From Simplicispira sedimenti (lineage in GTDB: Bacteria > Pseudomonadota > Gammaproteobacteria > Burkholderiales > Burkholderiaceae_C), in contig NZ_JAKVIJ010000004.1 in NCBI RefSeq assembly GCF_022760965.1, forward strand, positions 62,001 to 126,000: a stretch of DNA of 64,000 bases, read 5' to 3'. This document shows positions 1 to 7,821 of the stretch, piece by piece. Position 1 is the stretch's first letter, and each line of letters opens with the position of its first letter. A program made the position numbers and the translations under genes. The notes beneath the pieces were generated by a model. The model did not search any database. It saw only the letters and a program-made list of their open reading frames with translations, and was not told where the DNA came from.

Positions 1-796
1 AGCTGGGACGGAAGCGCAGCACCAGGTCGTCGCTCTCGAAGAAGGTGCGGCAGAACGCGGTGAACACGACCTTCAGGTCCTTGAAGCTGACGTTCTCGCC
101 AATCCACAGGCCTTCGCACTGGTGGAACATGGGCGAGTGCGTGGCGTCGCTGTCCACGCGGTAGGTGCGGCCAGGCACGATCACGCGGATCTCGGGCATG
201 GACTGGCCTGCGTCGAGCAAGGCACGGTGCTGCTTGACATGCTGCACCGCATGGCGCACCTGCACCGGGCTGGTGTGGGTGCGCAGCAGGTTGGGCGCAC
301 CGGGTGTGCCGCCTTCGATGTAGAAGGTGTCGTGCATCGACCGTGCGGGATGGTCCTCGGGCGTGTTGAGGGCCGTGAAGTTGAACCAGTCGGTCTCGAT
401 CTCGGGGCCTTCGGCCACATCGAAGCCCATGGACCCGAAAATGCCCTGGATGCGCTCCAGCGTCAGCGACACCGGGTGCAGCCCGCCCGCGCCGCGCTGG
501 CGCCCCGGCAGAGTGACGTCGAGCGCCTCGGCCTTGAGCTGGGCCTGCAACTGGGCATCCTGCAGCGCCTGGCGGCGCTCGTTGAGCGCCGCTTCGATGG
601 CTTGCTTGGCCAGGTTGATGGCAGCCCCGCGCGTCTTTTTCTCTTCGACGGAAAGCTGGGCCATGCCCTTCATCAGCTCGGTCACGCGACCGGCCTTGCC
701 CAGAAACTGGGCCTTGGCGTTTTCCAGATCGGCGGGTGTGGCACTGTGCGCAAACTGCTCACGCGCACTTTCGACCAGCAAGTCCAACTCGTTCAT
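1..796 (-). CDS. pheS: Phenylalanine--tRNA ligase alpha subunit (partial, C-terminus outside window)
   Basis: Catalytic subunit of the cytoplasmic (alpha-beta)2 PheRS, charging tRNA-Phe. The visible 265 residues start MNELDLLVESARE and hold the N-terminal coiled-coil arm (about residues 1-90), then class II catalytic core motifs: GFDVAEGPEIETDWFNF, the motif 2 stretch THSPMFHQCEGL and FKDLKVVFTAF. The gene runs off the left edge, so its end and pheT are not seen. The ATG at 796 lies only 11 bases after a terminator-like hairpin (808-852), and the ribosome binding site (GAAG) is weak. It follows rplT in the conserved order infC-rpmI-rplT-pheS. Identification is secure; only the start region is open to doubt. 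Confidence 0.97.
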   Translation of the reverse strand, partial: MNELDLLVESAREQFAHSATPADLENAKAQFLGKAGRVTELMKGMAQLSVEEKKTRGAAINLAKQAIEAALNERRQALQDAQLQAQLKAEALDVTLPGRQRGAGGLHPVSLTLERIQGIFGSMGFDVAEGPEIETDWFNFTALNTPEDHPARSMHDTFYIEGGTPGAPNLLRTHTSPVQVRHAVQHVKQHRALLDAGQSMPEIRVIVPGRTYRVDSDATHSPMFHQCEGLWIGENVSFKDLKVVFTAFCRTFFESDDLVLRFRPS

Positions 797-807
797 ATGC
801 GTACTTC

Positions 808-852
808 AAAAAAGAAACAAGGGCTAGTGCCTTTCAAAGCCCTAGCCCTTGT
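808..852 (-). terminator. Intrinsic terminator between rplT and pheS
   Basis: On the minus strand, 11-bp arms ACAAGGGCTAG and CTAGCCCTTGT (817-827 and 842-852) enclose a 14-base loop and are followed by TTTCTTTTTTG. It ends the ribosomal-protein operon but also sits inside the leader of pheS, so it may limit read-through into pheST. No Phe-rich leader peptide was found. Confidence 0.75.
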
Positions 853-860
853 AGTTTGTG

Positions 861-889
861 CGCTAGCAGCTATCAAAATGATAGTTGCT
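861..889. repeat. Dispersed intergenic repeat, core AGCTATCAAAA (rplT-pheS copy)
   Basis: CGCTAGCAGCTATCAAAATG followed by ATAGTTGCT, next to the terminator stem at 817-852. The same core recurs at about 7753, 13534, 20596, 28557, 32872, 35971, 44512 and 45850, nearly always between genes. Confidence 0.7.
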
Positions 890-899
890 CGCCGGGAAC

Positions 900-1259
900 T
901 CAGGCAGCCAGCTTGGCCTTGACCTGCTCCACGATGCTGCCGAAGGCAGCCTTGTCGTGCACTGCGAGGTCGGCCAGCATCTTGCGGTCGATCTCGATGG
1001 CAGCCTTCTTCAGGCCGTTGGCGAACTGGCTGTAGGTCAGACCCAGTTCACGCACACCGGCGTTGATACGGGCAATCCAGAGGCGGCGGAACACGCGCTT
1101 CTTGGCACGGCGGTCACGGTAGGCATATTGCCCTGCCTTCATTACCGCCTGTTTGGCGACACGGAAGACATTACCGCGGCGACCGCGAAAACCCTTGGCA
1201 AGGGCCAGAACCTTCTTGTGACGGGCATGGGCCGTTACACCACGTTTGACGCGAGGCAT
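900..1259 (-). CDS. rplT: 50S ribosomal protein L20
   Basis: Large-subunit protein that binds 23S rRNA early in assembly and, in studied bacteria, represses its own operon. The 119-residue product is standard length, beginning MPRVKRGVTAHARHKK with the characteristic GFRGRRGNVFR segment and ending AFGSIVEQVKAKLAA. It lies 26 bases after rpmI, so the two are co-transcribed. The structured infC-rpmI spacer upstream is a plausible L20 target by analogy with other bacteria. Confidence 0.99.
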   Translation of the reverse strand: MPRVKRGVTAHARHKKVLALAKGFRGRRGNVFRVAKQAVMKAGQYAYRDRRAKKRVFRRLWIARINAGVRELGLTYSQFANGLKKAAIEIDRKMLADLAVHDKAAFGSIVEQVKAKLAA

Positions 1260-1285
1260 GTGAGTACTCCTTGTTCGTCAGTTGA

Positions 1286-1489
1286 TTACAGGCCAGCGAA
1301 GGGCAGCATCTGTGCCATGTGACCCATGTTGGTCTCATGAACGGCAGTGATACCACGCAGTTGGCGCTTGTTCTTGGTGGTCTTCTTGGTCAGGATGTGA
1401 CGCTTGAAGGCTTGACCGCGCTTGACGGTACCACCCGGACGAACGCGGAAGCGCTTTTTGGCGCTGCTCTTGGTCTTCATTTTGGGCAT
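1286..1489 (-). CDS. rpmI: 50S ribosomal protein L35
   Basis: Small basic ribosomal protein of 67 residues, MPKMKTKSSAKKRFRV at the N-terminus and HMAQMLPFAGL at the end, matching the family in length and sequence. The same frame is open 24 codons further upstream, but the start at 1489 is chosen because MPKMKTKS is the invariant family start and GAGGAG lies just before it. Second gene of the infC-rpmI-rplT operon. Confidence 0.98.
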   Translation of the reverse strand: MPKMKTKSSAKKRFRVRPGGTVKRGQAFKRHILTKKTTKNKRQLRGITAVHETNMGHMAQMLPFAGL

Positions 1490-1521
1490 GTGAATGCTCC
1501 TCTTTTTTGTGCTCGTGAGGC

Positions 1522-1646
1522 GTTTGCAAACCTGCTTGCAAACTTGTTGGCCCCGAGCCACTTTTCATGGCGGGCTTTCGCCCGCCAGGGCCGCAGCGTC
1601 TTCCGCTGCGGATCTTGGCGACACCGGCATTGCTGCCACCGTCGCC
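1522..1646 (-). promoter_or_regulatory. Four successive hairpins in the infC-rpmI spacer (possible L20/L35 autoregulatory region)
   Basis: In minus-strand order: GGCGAC/GTCGCC (1617-1646); CCGCAGC/GCTGCGG (1591-1611); a perfect GGCGGGC-GAAA-GCCCGCC stem with a GNRA loop (1569-1586); and GTTTGCAA/TTGCAAAC (1522-1543) about 25 bases before the rpmI ribosome binding site. None has a T-tail, so they are not terminators. Translational control by L20 is known in other bacteria; its presence here is an inference from position and structure. Confidence 0.45.
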
Positions 1647-1669
1647 AGATTCGATTCTCGGCGGGCTAC

Positions 1670-2269
1670 TCAGCCCACCTGCTCTGCACTTCCTGCTGCC
1701 TCGGTCGCAGACTTGGCGCCTGCCTTCTTGCGCGCCGGGGCGATCATCATGATCATCTGGCGGCCTTCGAGCTTGGGGAACTGCTCCACCAGGATGGAGT
1801 CGGCCAGGTCATCGCGCAAACGGTTGAGCAGCGCCAGACCCAGTTCCTGGTGCGTGATCTCACGGCCACGGAAGCGCAGCGTGATCTTGCACTTGTCCCC
1901 TTCAGCAAGGAACCGGCGGATGTTGCGCAACTTGATGTTGTAGTCGCCATCGTCGGTGCCCGGACGGAACTTCACTTCCTTGATTTCAATGACCGTTTGC
2001 TTGGCCTTGGCTTCGGCCGCGCGCTTTTGCTCCTGGTACTTGAACTTGCCATAGTCCATGAGCCTACACACCGGCGGATTGGCCGTTGCGGCAATTTCGA
2101 CCAGATCGACATCCAGGTCGCCCGCCATGCGCAGCGCCTCCATGAGGCTGACCACTCCGATGGGCTCGTTCTCCGGCCCGGACAGGCGCACTTCGGGCGC
2201 GGTGATCTCGCGGTTCAGGCGGTGCTTGCGCTCTTCACGCTGGCGACGGTCACGAAATTCAGTAGCTAT
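1670..2269 (-). CDS. infC: Translation initiation factor IF-3, apparent ATA start
   Basis: Binds the 30S subunit, blocks premature 50S joining and proofreads start codons. The product is about 199 residues: N-domain with HRLNREITAPEVRLSG, linker YGKFKYQEQKRAAEAKAKQ, C-domain with FRPGTDDGDYNIKLRN and GRQMIMMIAP. There is no in-frame ATG near the N-terminus. An in-frame GTG at 2278 overlaps the only Shine-Dalgarno match (AAGGG, 2278-2282), whereas ATA at 2267-2269 sits 8 bases after it. I therefore favour ATA. Rare infC start codons (AUU in E. coli) underlie autoregulation by IF-3. A short C-terminal extension (KKAGAKSATEAAGSAEQVG) is present. Confidence 0.9.
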   Translation of the reverse strand: MATEFRDRRQREERKHRLNREITAPEVRLSGPENEPIGVVSLMEALRMAGDLDVDLVEIAATANPPVCRLMDYGKFKYQEQKRAAEAKAKQTVIEIKEVKFRPGTDDGDYNIKLRNIRRFLAEGDKCKITLRFRGREITHQELGLALLNRLRDDLADSILVEQFPKLEGRQMIMMIAPARKKAGAKSATEAAGSAEQVG

Positions 2270-2354
2270 GGCTTTCACCCTTGATCAAAAACACGACAAA
2301 ACGCAGCGGCACAGGAAAAACCCGCAAGCACACGGCTTACGGGCTCAATTCCGG

Positions 2355-4274
2355 TCAGGCTTTGGATGCAACGGCCTGGACGATGAGTTCGATGAATGCA
2401 TCGACTGGCATGACGCCCAAGTCCTTGTTGCCCCGGGCACGCACTGCGACGGCTCCAGATGCCCGTTCTTTGTCGCCAGCGACCACAATGAAGGGCAATT
2501 TCTGCATGGAATGCTCCCGTATTTTATACGTAATCTTTTCGTTACGCAGATCGAGGGCCACGCGCAGCGGATTCTGGGGTACTGCTTTCTCGATTTTTTG
2601 GGCAATTTCGCGACAGTAGTCTGCCTGCGCATCGGTGATGTTGAGCACCGCCACCTGCACCGGCGCCAGCCAGGCTGGCAGGGCACCGGCATGCTGCTCG
2701 ATCAGGATGCCGATGAAGCGTTCCAGGCTGCCGACGATGGCGCGGTGCAACATCACAGGGCGGTGGCGGGCACCATCCTCGCCCACGTATTCGGCGTCCA
2801 GGCGCTCGGGCATGGAGAAATCCACCTGCATGGTGCCGCACTGCCACTGGCGGCCGATGGCGTCCTTGAGGGTGTATTCGATCTTGGGGCCGTAGAAGGC
2901 GCCATCGCCCGGCGCGATCTCGAACGCGCAGCCGGAAGCACGCAGGCTTTCCATCAGTGCATGCTCGGCCTTGTCCCAGCTCTCGTCGGAGCCGATGCGC
3001 GCCTCGGGGCGCGTGGCTACCTTGTAGATGATGCTCTCGAAGCCGAAGTCCTTGTAAACCTTCTGCAGCAGCGTCGTGTACGCCGTGCATTCACCCAGGA
3101 TGTGCTCTTCGGTACAGAAGATGTGGCCATCGTCCTGCGTGAAGCCACGCACGCGCATGATGCCGTGCAGGCCGCCCGTAGGTTCGTTGCGGTGGCACTG
3201 GCCAAACTCGCCGTAACGCAGCGGCAGGTCGCGGTAGCTCTTGATGCCCTGCTTGAAGATCAGGATGTGGCCCGGGCAGTTCATCGGCTTGAGGGCGTAG
3301 TCGCGCTTCTCACTCTCGGTCGTGAACATGTTGTCGCGGTATTTGTCCCAGTGCCCCGTCTTTTCCCACAGGGTCTTGTCCAGGATCTGCGGACCCTTGA
3401 CCTCCTGGTAGCCGTTCTCGCGGTACACGCGACGCATGTACTGCTCCACTTCCTGCCACAGCGTCCAGCCCTTGGGGTGCCAGAACACGGTGCCAGGCGA
3501 GTGTTCGTCGATGTGAAACAGGTCCAACTCACGGCCGAGCTTGCGGTGGTCGCGCTTCTCGGCCTCTTCCAGCATGGTGAGGTACTGCTGCAGTTCGTCC
3601 TTGGTGGCCCAGGCCGTGCCATAGACGCGCTGGAGCATCTCGTTGCGGTGGTCGCCGCGCCAGTAGGCGCCGGCCACCTTCATGAGCTTGAAGAATTTGA
3701 GCTTGCCCGTGCTCGGCACGTGGGGGCCCCGGCACAGGTCTTCGAAGGCGCCTTCGCGGTACAGGCTCACGTCCTCGTTGCTGGGAATGCTGGCGATGAT
3801 CTCGGCCTTGTAGTGCTCGCCCAGGCCCTTGAAGTAAGCCACGGCCTCATCGCGTGGCAGCACGCGGCGCACCACAGGCTCGTCTTTGGCGGCCAGTTCG
3901 GCCATGCGCTTTTCGATGGCGGCCAAGTCTTCGGGGGTGAAGGGACGCTTGTACGAGAAGTCGTAGTAAAACCCGTTTTCGATGACGGGGCCGATCGTGA
4001 CCTGGGCATCGGGAAACAGCTCCTTGACCGCATAGGCCAGCAAGTGGGCCGTGGAGTGGCGAATCACTTCCAGGCCCTCAGCGTCCTTGGCCGTGACAAT
4101 GGCCAGCGGGCTGTTCTGGGCAATGGTGTAGCTCGTGTCCACCACCTTGTCGCCGATCTTGCCCGCCAGCGCGGCCTTGGCCAAACCCGTGCCGATCGAA
4201 GCGGCCACCTCGGCCACAGTGACGGGGCCGGGAAACTCTCGCTGGGAGCCATCGGGAAGCGTGATTTGGATCAT
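2355..4274 (-). CDS. thrS: Threonine--tRNA ligase
   Basis: Class II synthetase that charges tRNA-Thr and edits Ser-tRNA-Thr. The 639 residues are family length. Order: TGS domain (1-60), editing domain with zinc-type HSTAHLLAYA (about 73-82) and the PHVPSTGKL segment, catalytic core with MNCPGH carrying the zinc-ligand Cys, motif 2 (FGQCHRNEPTG), motif 3 (LHRAIVGSLERFIGILIE), then the anticodon-binding domain. First gene of thrS-infC-rpmI-rplT, with an 85-base gap to infC. A leader-peptide attenuator lies directly upstream (4322-4442). The ribosome binding site before the ATG is weak (GAAAGA). Confidence 0.99.
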   Translation of the reverse strand: MIQITLPDGSQREFPGPVTVAEVAASIGTGLAKAALAGKIGDKVVDTSYTIAQNSPLAIVTAKDAEGLEVIRHSTAHLLAYAVKELFPDAQVTIGPVIENGFYYDFSYKRPFTPEDLAAIEKRMAELAAKDEPVVRRVLPRDEAVAYFKGLGEHYKAEIIASIPSNEDVSLYREGAFEDLCRGPHVPSTGKLKFFKLMKVAGAYWRGDHRNEMLQRVYGTAWATKDELQQYLTMLEEAEKRDHRKLGRELDLFHIDEHSPGTVFWHPKGWTLWQEVEQYMRRVYRENGYQEVKGPQILDKTLWEKTGHWDKYRDNMFTTESEKRDYALKPMNCPGHILIFKQGIKSYRDLPLRYGEFGQCHRNEPTGGLHGIMRVRGFTQDDGHIFCTEEHILGECTAYTTLLQKVYKDFGFESIIYKVATRPEARIGSDESWDKAEHALMESLRASGCAFEIAPGDGAFYGPKIEYTLKDAIGRQWQCGTMQVDFSMPERLDAEYVGEDGARHRPVMLHRAIVGSLERFIGILIEQHAGALPAWLAPVQVAVLNITDAQADYCREIAQKIEKAVPQNPLRVALDLRNEKITYKIREHSMQKLPFIVVAGDKERASGAVAVRARGNKDLGVMPVDAFIELIVQAVASKA

Positions 4275-4321
4275 GGGTGTCTTTCGAATCGGTCAACTGG
4301 GGGGCGGTGTCTCCGTACCCC

Positions 4322-4354
4322 AAAAAACAAAAAAGCGCGGAGGACGTCCGCGCT
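4322..4354 (-). terminator. Attenuator terminator in the thrS leader (stem 3:4)
   Basis: Minus strand AGCGCGGA (4347-4354), loop of 5, TCCGCGCT (4334-4341), then TTTTTGTTTTTT. It lies 59 bases before the thrS ATG and can be replaced by a competing stem with 4385-4392. Confidence 0.85.
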
Positions 4355-4442
4355 GTGCAAGGGTAAGAAAGGTCTCACGAACAGGCGCGAACAGCCCGCC
4401 TCAACGGCAGGTGGAAGGGCTCCAACGAGTTCGCGGTGTCAT
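4346..4442 (-). promoter_or_regulatory. thrS leader: mutually exclusive attenuation stems
   Basis: Region 1, CGCGAAC (4429-4435), lies in codons 3-5 of the leader peptide and pairs with region 2, GTTCGCG (4386-4392). Region 2 extended, GTTCGCGC (4385-4392), can instead pair with region 3, GCGCGGAC (4346-4353), as 8 bp with one G-T wobble. That blocks the 3:4 terminator. Region 2 starts 8 bases past the leader stop codon, so a ribosome finishing the peptide would cover region 2 and allow termination, while one stalled at a Thr codon would free it. This is classical attenuator geometry, read from sequence only. Confidence 0.7.
4401..4442 (-). CDS. Putative thrS leader peptide (13 aa, three Thr)
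   Basis: ATG at 4442 opens MTPRTRWSPSTCR and stops at TGA 4401-4403. Thr is at positions 2, 5 and 11 (ACA, ACT, ACC). AAGG lies 10 bases upstream of the ATG. A weak promoter candidate is TTGGGC (4501-4506) with TATCGT (4479-4484) on the minus strand, 16-bp spacer. Its role would be to sense charged tRNA-Thr through ribosome position. Whether it is translated is not shown by sequence alone. Confidence 0.6.
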   Translation of the reverse strand: MTPRTRWSPSTCR

Positions 4443-4507
4443 AACCAGGGTGCCTTTCTCGCTCTTGTGGAAGGGTCAACGATAACCTGCATTCTAACTT
4501 GCCCAAC

Positions 4508-4539
4508 AAAAAGCCCGCGTGGCGGGTGCCAGGCGGGCT
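4508..4539 (-). terminator. Terminator after the TRAP binding-protein gene
   Basis: Minus strand AGCCCGC (4533-4539) pairs with GCGGGCT (4512-4518), followed by a T-run. It separates the upstream gene (ends 4587) from the thrS promoter region. Confidence 0.8.
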
Positions 4540-4586
4540 GTGAGAAGCTGGGGAGCGCAAGCCCCCGCAGCCGCTGCGTCCAAGGA

Positions 4587-5669
4587 TCAGAGCTTCTTGG
4601 ACGACATGAAGGTGTCAAAGCGCGATTCCGCAAAACGGAACCAGAGGATCTGGTCACGCTGGAAGTTGCGCATGTCGGCGTAGATCTTCTTCCACTCGGG
4701 GCTCTTGGCGTTGTTCTCTTCGAACACCTCCATCGATGCCTTGAACGACGCCTCCAGCACCGCTTGCGGGAAGGGCAGCACCTTGGTCTTGGCAGCCACC
4801 AACTGCTTGAGCGCACCGGGGTTCAGGGAGTCGTACTTGGACAACATGTCGTTGTGGGCCAGGGCCGATGCTGCCTCGATGATGGCCTTGTTTTCCGCCG
4901 ACAGGCTGTCAAAGGCCTTGTTGTTGACGAACAGGTCCACCTCCGGACCGCCTTCCCACCAACCGGGGTAGTAGTAGAACGGTGCCACCTTGTTGAAGCC
5001 CAGCTTCTGGTCGTCGTACGGACCCACCCATTCGCAGGCGTCCAGCGTGCCCTTTTCCAACGATTGGTAGATTTCGCCGCCAGGAATGCTCTGGGGCACG
5101 GCGCCCAGCTTTTGCATGACCTCGCCCACCAGACCACCGCCCAGGCGCATCTTCAGACCCTTGAAGTCGGCAGGGCTCTTGATTTCCTTGCGGTACCAGC
5201 CACCCATCTGGGTGCCGGTATTGCCACCGGCAAAGCTGATGGCGTTGAAGTTGGCGTAGAACTCGTTCATCAGCTTGCGGCCATTGCCATGCATCATCCA
5301 GGCATTCATCTGGCGCGCGTTGAAGCCGAAGGGAATGGCCGAACCCAGAGCAAAGGCAGGGTTCTTGCCGTAGAAGTAGTACGGCACTGTGTGACACATC
5401 TCGACCGTGCCGCTTTGCACGCCATCGAGCACGCCGAACGGAGGCATCAGCTCGCCGCCCGCATGCACCGAAATTTCAAACTTGCCACCCGACATGGCTT
5501 TGACCGCCTTGGCAAACACATCGGCGCCGCCATAGATGGTGTCCAGCGATTTGGGGAAGCTGGAAGCAAGGCGCCAGCGAATGGCGGCCTGGGCATGCAC
5601 AGCAGGTGCCACGCCAGCTGCGAGCACGCCAGCAATACCAGCACGCTGGATGAGTGAACGACGATCCAT
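4587..5669 (-). CDS. TRAP transporter substrate-binding protein, DctP family
   Basis: Periplasmic solute receptor of the TRAP class, which usually hands carboxylates or related acids to a DctQ/DctM permease. The 360 residues start MDRRSLIQRAGIAG with a short twin-arginine-like leader ending near VHAQA. Conserved parts include FPKSLDTIYGGADVFAKAV, the MRLGGGLVGEVMQKLGA segment and a substrate-pocket stretch CEWVGPYDD. Start at 5669 chosen over the open frame to 5708 because of the signal sequence and a GGAG 8 bases upstream. No membrane subunits are adjacent, so it is an orphan here and the ligand is unknown. The sequence resembles the mannitol/2-keto acid-type DctP group. Confidence 0.9.
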   Translation of the reverse strand: MDRRSLIQRAGIAGVLAAGVAPAVHAQAAIRWRLASSFPKSLDTIYGGADVFAKAVKAMSGGKFEISVHAGGELMPPFGVLDGVQSGTVEMCHTVPYYFYGKNPAFALGSAIPFGFNARQMNAWMMHGNGRKLMNEFYANFNAISFAGGNTGTQMGGWYRKEIKSPADFKGLKMRLGGGLVGEVMQKLGAVPQSIPGGEIYQSLEKGTLDACEWVGPYDDQKLGFNKVAPFYYYPGWWEGGPEVDLFVNNKAFDSLSAENKAIIEAASALAHNDMLSKYDSLNPGALKQLVAAKTKVLPFPQAVLEASFKASMEVFEENNAKSPEWKKIYADMRNFQRDQILWFRFAESRFDTFMSSKKL

Positions 5670-5800
5670 ATGGTTTTCTCCGAAGGTATGTTGCACAACA
5701 CGCGCCACACCACATTGCTATCACGCGGCAGGCCATGGACTTGTGGAAGCCGTGGCCATTGTAGGAACCACCCCCGTCAATCCCGTGAGGGTTTCCCCGC

Positions 5801-5827
5801 AAAAACGCCCGCGCGCAGGCGGGCGTT
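5801..5827 (-). terminator. Terminator after dxs
   Basis: Minus strand AACGCCCGC and GCGGGCGTT form a 9-bp stem with a 6-base loop (5804-5827), followed by TTTTT. It closes the xseB-ispA-dxs operon. Confidence 0.8.
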
Positions 5828-5856
5828 CAGGCTTCTGCAAGCATCACGCAGACGCG

Positions 5857-7752
5857 TCAGCGTGCTGATGTGGACAGGAACCGCGCTTCGATGGAGCGCT
5901 GGATGCCCGCGGCATCCAACCCCTGCAGCGCCAGCAGGCGCGCGGGGTCGCCGTGCTCGATGAACACATCGGGCAGACCCAGGCACAGCACCGGGCGCTG
6001 CACGCCATGTGCGTGCAAGGCTTCCAGCACGGCACTGCCTGCTCCGCCCATCAGGGCGCCCTCCTCCACCGTGACCAGAGCGTCGTGATTCTGGGCCACT
6101 TCGAGCAGCAGCGCCTCGTCCAGCGGCTTGGCCCAGCGCATGTTCACCACCGTGGCATCCAGGGCCTGTGCGGCCTCCAGCGCAGGGTACAGCAGCGTGC
6201 CAAAGGCCAGGATGGCAATGCGCGGCGTCTTGCCGTCTGCGGCCGCCTGGCGCGTGCGGCGGATTTCGCCCTTGCCGTAGGGCAGCGCATCCAGCCCTGC
6301 CAGCGGCGCCACGCCCACCCCCGCACCACGCGGGTAGCGCACGGCCACGGGGTGGTTCTGGGCATAGGCAGTGCCGAGCAGTTGGCGGCACTCACGCTCA
6401 TCGGCCGGGCAGGCCAGCGCCATGTTGGGAATGCAGCGGACAAAGGGGATGTCGTACGCGCCAGCGTGCGTGGCGCCGTCTGCGCCCACCAGGCCCGCGC
6501 GGTCCAGGGCAAACACCACGGGCAGGTTTTGCAGCGCCACGTCGTGGATCATTTGGTCGTAGCCACGCTGCAGAAAGGTGGAGTAGATGGCCACCACGGG
6601 CTTGGCGCCTTCGCAGGCCATGCCGGCGGCGAACGTGACGGCATGTTGTTCGGCAATGCCCACGTCGTAGTAGCGCTCGGGGAAGCGCTGGTGGAACTCG
6701 ACCATGCCGGAGCCTTCGCGCATGGCGGGCGTGATGCCCACCAGGCGGCTGTCGTGTGCCGCCATGTCGCACAGCCACTGACCAAACACCTGGGTGAAGG
6801 TCTGCTTGGGTGGCGTGGCGGGCTGCGTAAGGCCCACGCGGGGGTCAAACTTGCCGGGGCCGTGGTAGGCCACGGGGTCGGCCTCGGCCAGCTTGTAGCC
6901 CTGGCCCTTCTTGGTGACCACATGCAGGAACTGCGGGCCTTGCAGGCTCTTGATGTTTTCCAGCGTGGGGATGAGCGAATCAAGGTCGTGCCCGTCGATG
7001 GGCCCGATGTAATTGAAGCCGAACTTCTCGAACAGCGTGGCGGGCACCACCATACCCTTGGCCTGCTGCTCCAGGCGCTTGGCCAGCTCGAACAGGGGCG
7101 GTGCATTCTTGAGCACGGTCTTGCCCACGTTCTTGGCCGCAGCGTAGAACTGGCCGCTCATGAGCTGGGCCAGGTAGCGGTTGAGCGCGCCCACCGGGGG
7201 GCTGATGCTCATGTCGTTGTCGTTGAGGATGACGAGCAGGTTGCAATCGGCCACGCCCGCGTTGTTGAGCGCCTCGAACGCCATGCCTGCGGTCATGGCT
7301 CCGTCGCCGATGATGGCCACCACCTGGCGCTGCTCGCCCTTGCGCTGCGCCGCCAGCGCCATGCCCAGCGCGGCCGAGATGCTGGTGCTGGAGTGGGCCG
7401 TGCCAAAGGTGTCGTACTCGCTCTCTGCGCGCTGGGGGAAGCCCGAAAGCCCCCCGAGCTGGCGCAGCGTGGACATGCGGTCACGCCGACCGGTGAGGAT
7501 CTTGTGCGGATAGGTCTGGTGACCCACGTCCCACACCAGACGGTCGTAGGGCGTGTTGAACACATGGTGCAAGGCCACGGTCAGCTCCACCGTGCCCAGG
7601 TTGGAGCTGAGGTGTCCGCCGGTCTTGGACACGCTGTCGAGCAAGAAGGCGCGCAACTCCGTCGCCAGCGTCTTGAGCTCTGGCCGCGAGAGGCGGCGCA
7701 GGTCGGCCGGGTCATTCACCAGCGAAAGCAGAGGATAGGTGGTCGTGGACAT
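5857..7752 (-). CDS. dxs: 1-deoxy-D-xylulose-5-phosphate synthase
   Basis: First enzyme of the MEP isoprenoid pathway: condenses pyruvate and glyceraldehyde 3-phosphate using thiamine diphosphate. The 631 residues match the family. Visible motifs: SKTGGHLSSNLG near 42, WDVGHQTYPHKILTGR, the ThDP motif GDGAMTAGMAFEALNNAG near 148, and the transketolase-like DRAGLVGADGATHAG in the second half. Last gene of xseB-ispA-dxs, 69 bases after ispA, so it supplies precursors for the neighbouring prenyl transferase. A dispersed repeat fills the gap before it. Confidence 0.98.
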   Translation of the reverse strand: MSTTTYPLLSLVNDPADLRRLSRPELKTLATELRAFLLDSVSKTGGHLSSNLGTVELTVALHHVFNTPYDRLVWDVGHQTYPHKILTGRRDRMSTLRQLGGLSGFPQRAESEYDTFGTAHSSTSISAALGMALAAQRKGEQRQVVAIIGDGAMTAGMAFEALNNAGVADCNLLVILNDNDMSISPPVGALNRYLAQLMSGQFYAAAKNVGKTVLKNAPPLFELAKRLEQQAKGMVVPATLFEKFGFNYIGPIDGHDLDSLIPTLENIKSLQGPQFLHVVTKKGQGYKLAEADPVAYHGPGKFDPRVGLTQPATPPKQTFTQVFGQWLCDMAAHDSRLVGITPAMREGSGMVEFHQRFPERYYDVGIAEQHAVTFAAGMACEGAKPVVAIYSTFLQRGYDQMIHDVALQNLPVVFALDRAGLVGADGATHAGAYDIPFVRCIPNMALACPADERECRQLLGTAYAQNHPVAVRYPRGAGVGVAPLAGLDALPYGKGEIRRTRQAAADGKTPRIAILAFGTLLYPALEAAQALDATVVNMRWAKPLDEALLLEVAQNHDALVTVEEGALMGGAGSAVLEALHAHGVQRPVLCLGLPDVFIEHGDPARLLALQGLDAAGIQRSIEARFLSTSAR

Positions 7753-7800
7753 TGCTATTATTTTGATAGCTACTTGCGCTTGTATTTATTGCGCCAGCAG
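7753..7800. repeat. Dispersed repeat copy in the ispA-dxs gap
   Basis: TTTTGATAGCTACTTGCGCTT (split over 7760-7782) is the reverse complement of the AAGCGC...AGCTATCAAAA motif, followed by a GCGCCAGCAG half. It lies inside the operon. Confidence 0.65.
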
Positions 7801-7821
7801 CATATTTCCTTTGAAATACTG

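Noticed and set aside
797..899. Phe leader peptide for pheS attenuation
   Set aside because: A TTG frame carrying three Phe codons exists, but they arise from the T-run of the terminator itself and there is no ribosome binding site or competing stem.
2058..5657. Open frame of about 1,200 codons on the plus strand
   Set aside because: Lies antisense to thrS and the TRAP gene; a by-product of high GC codon use, without family-like sequence.
4587..5669. Complete TRAP transporter operon
   Set aside because: Only the binding protein is present; no DctQ or DctM gene lies on either side.
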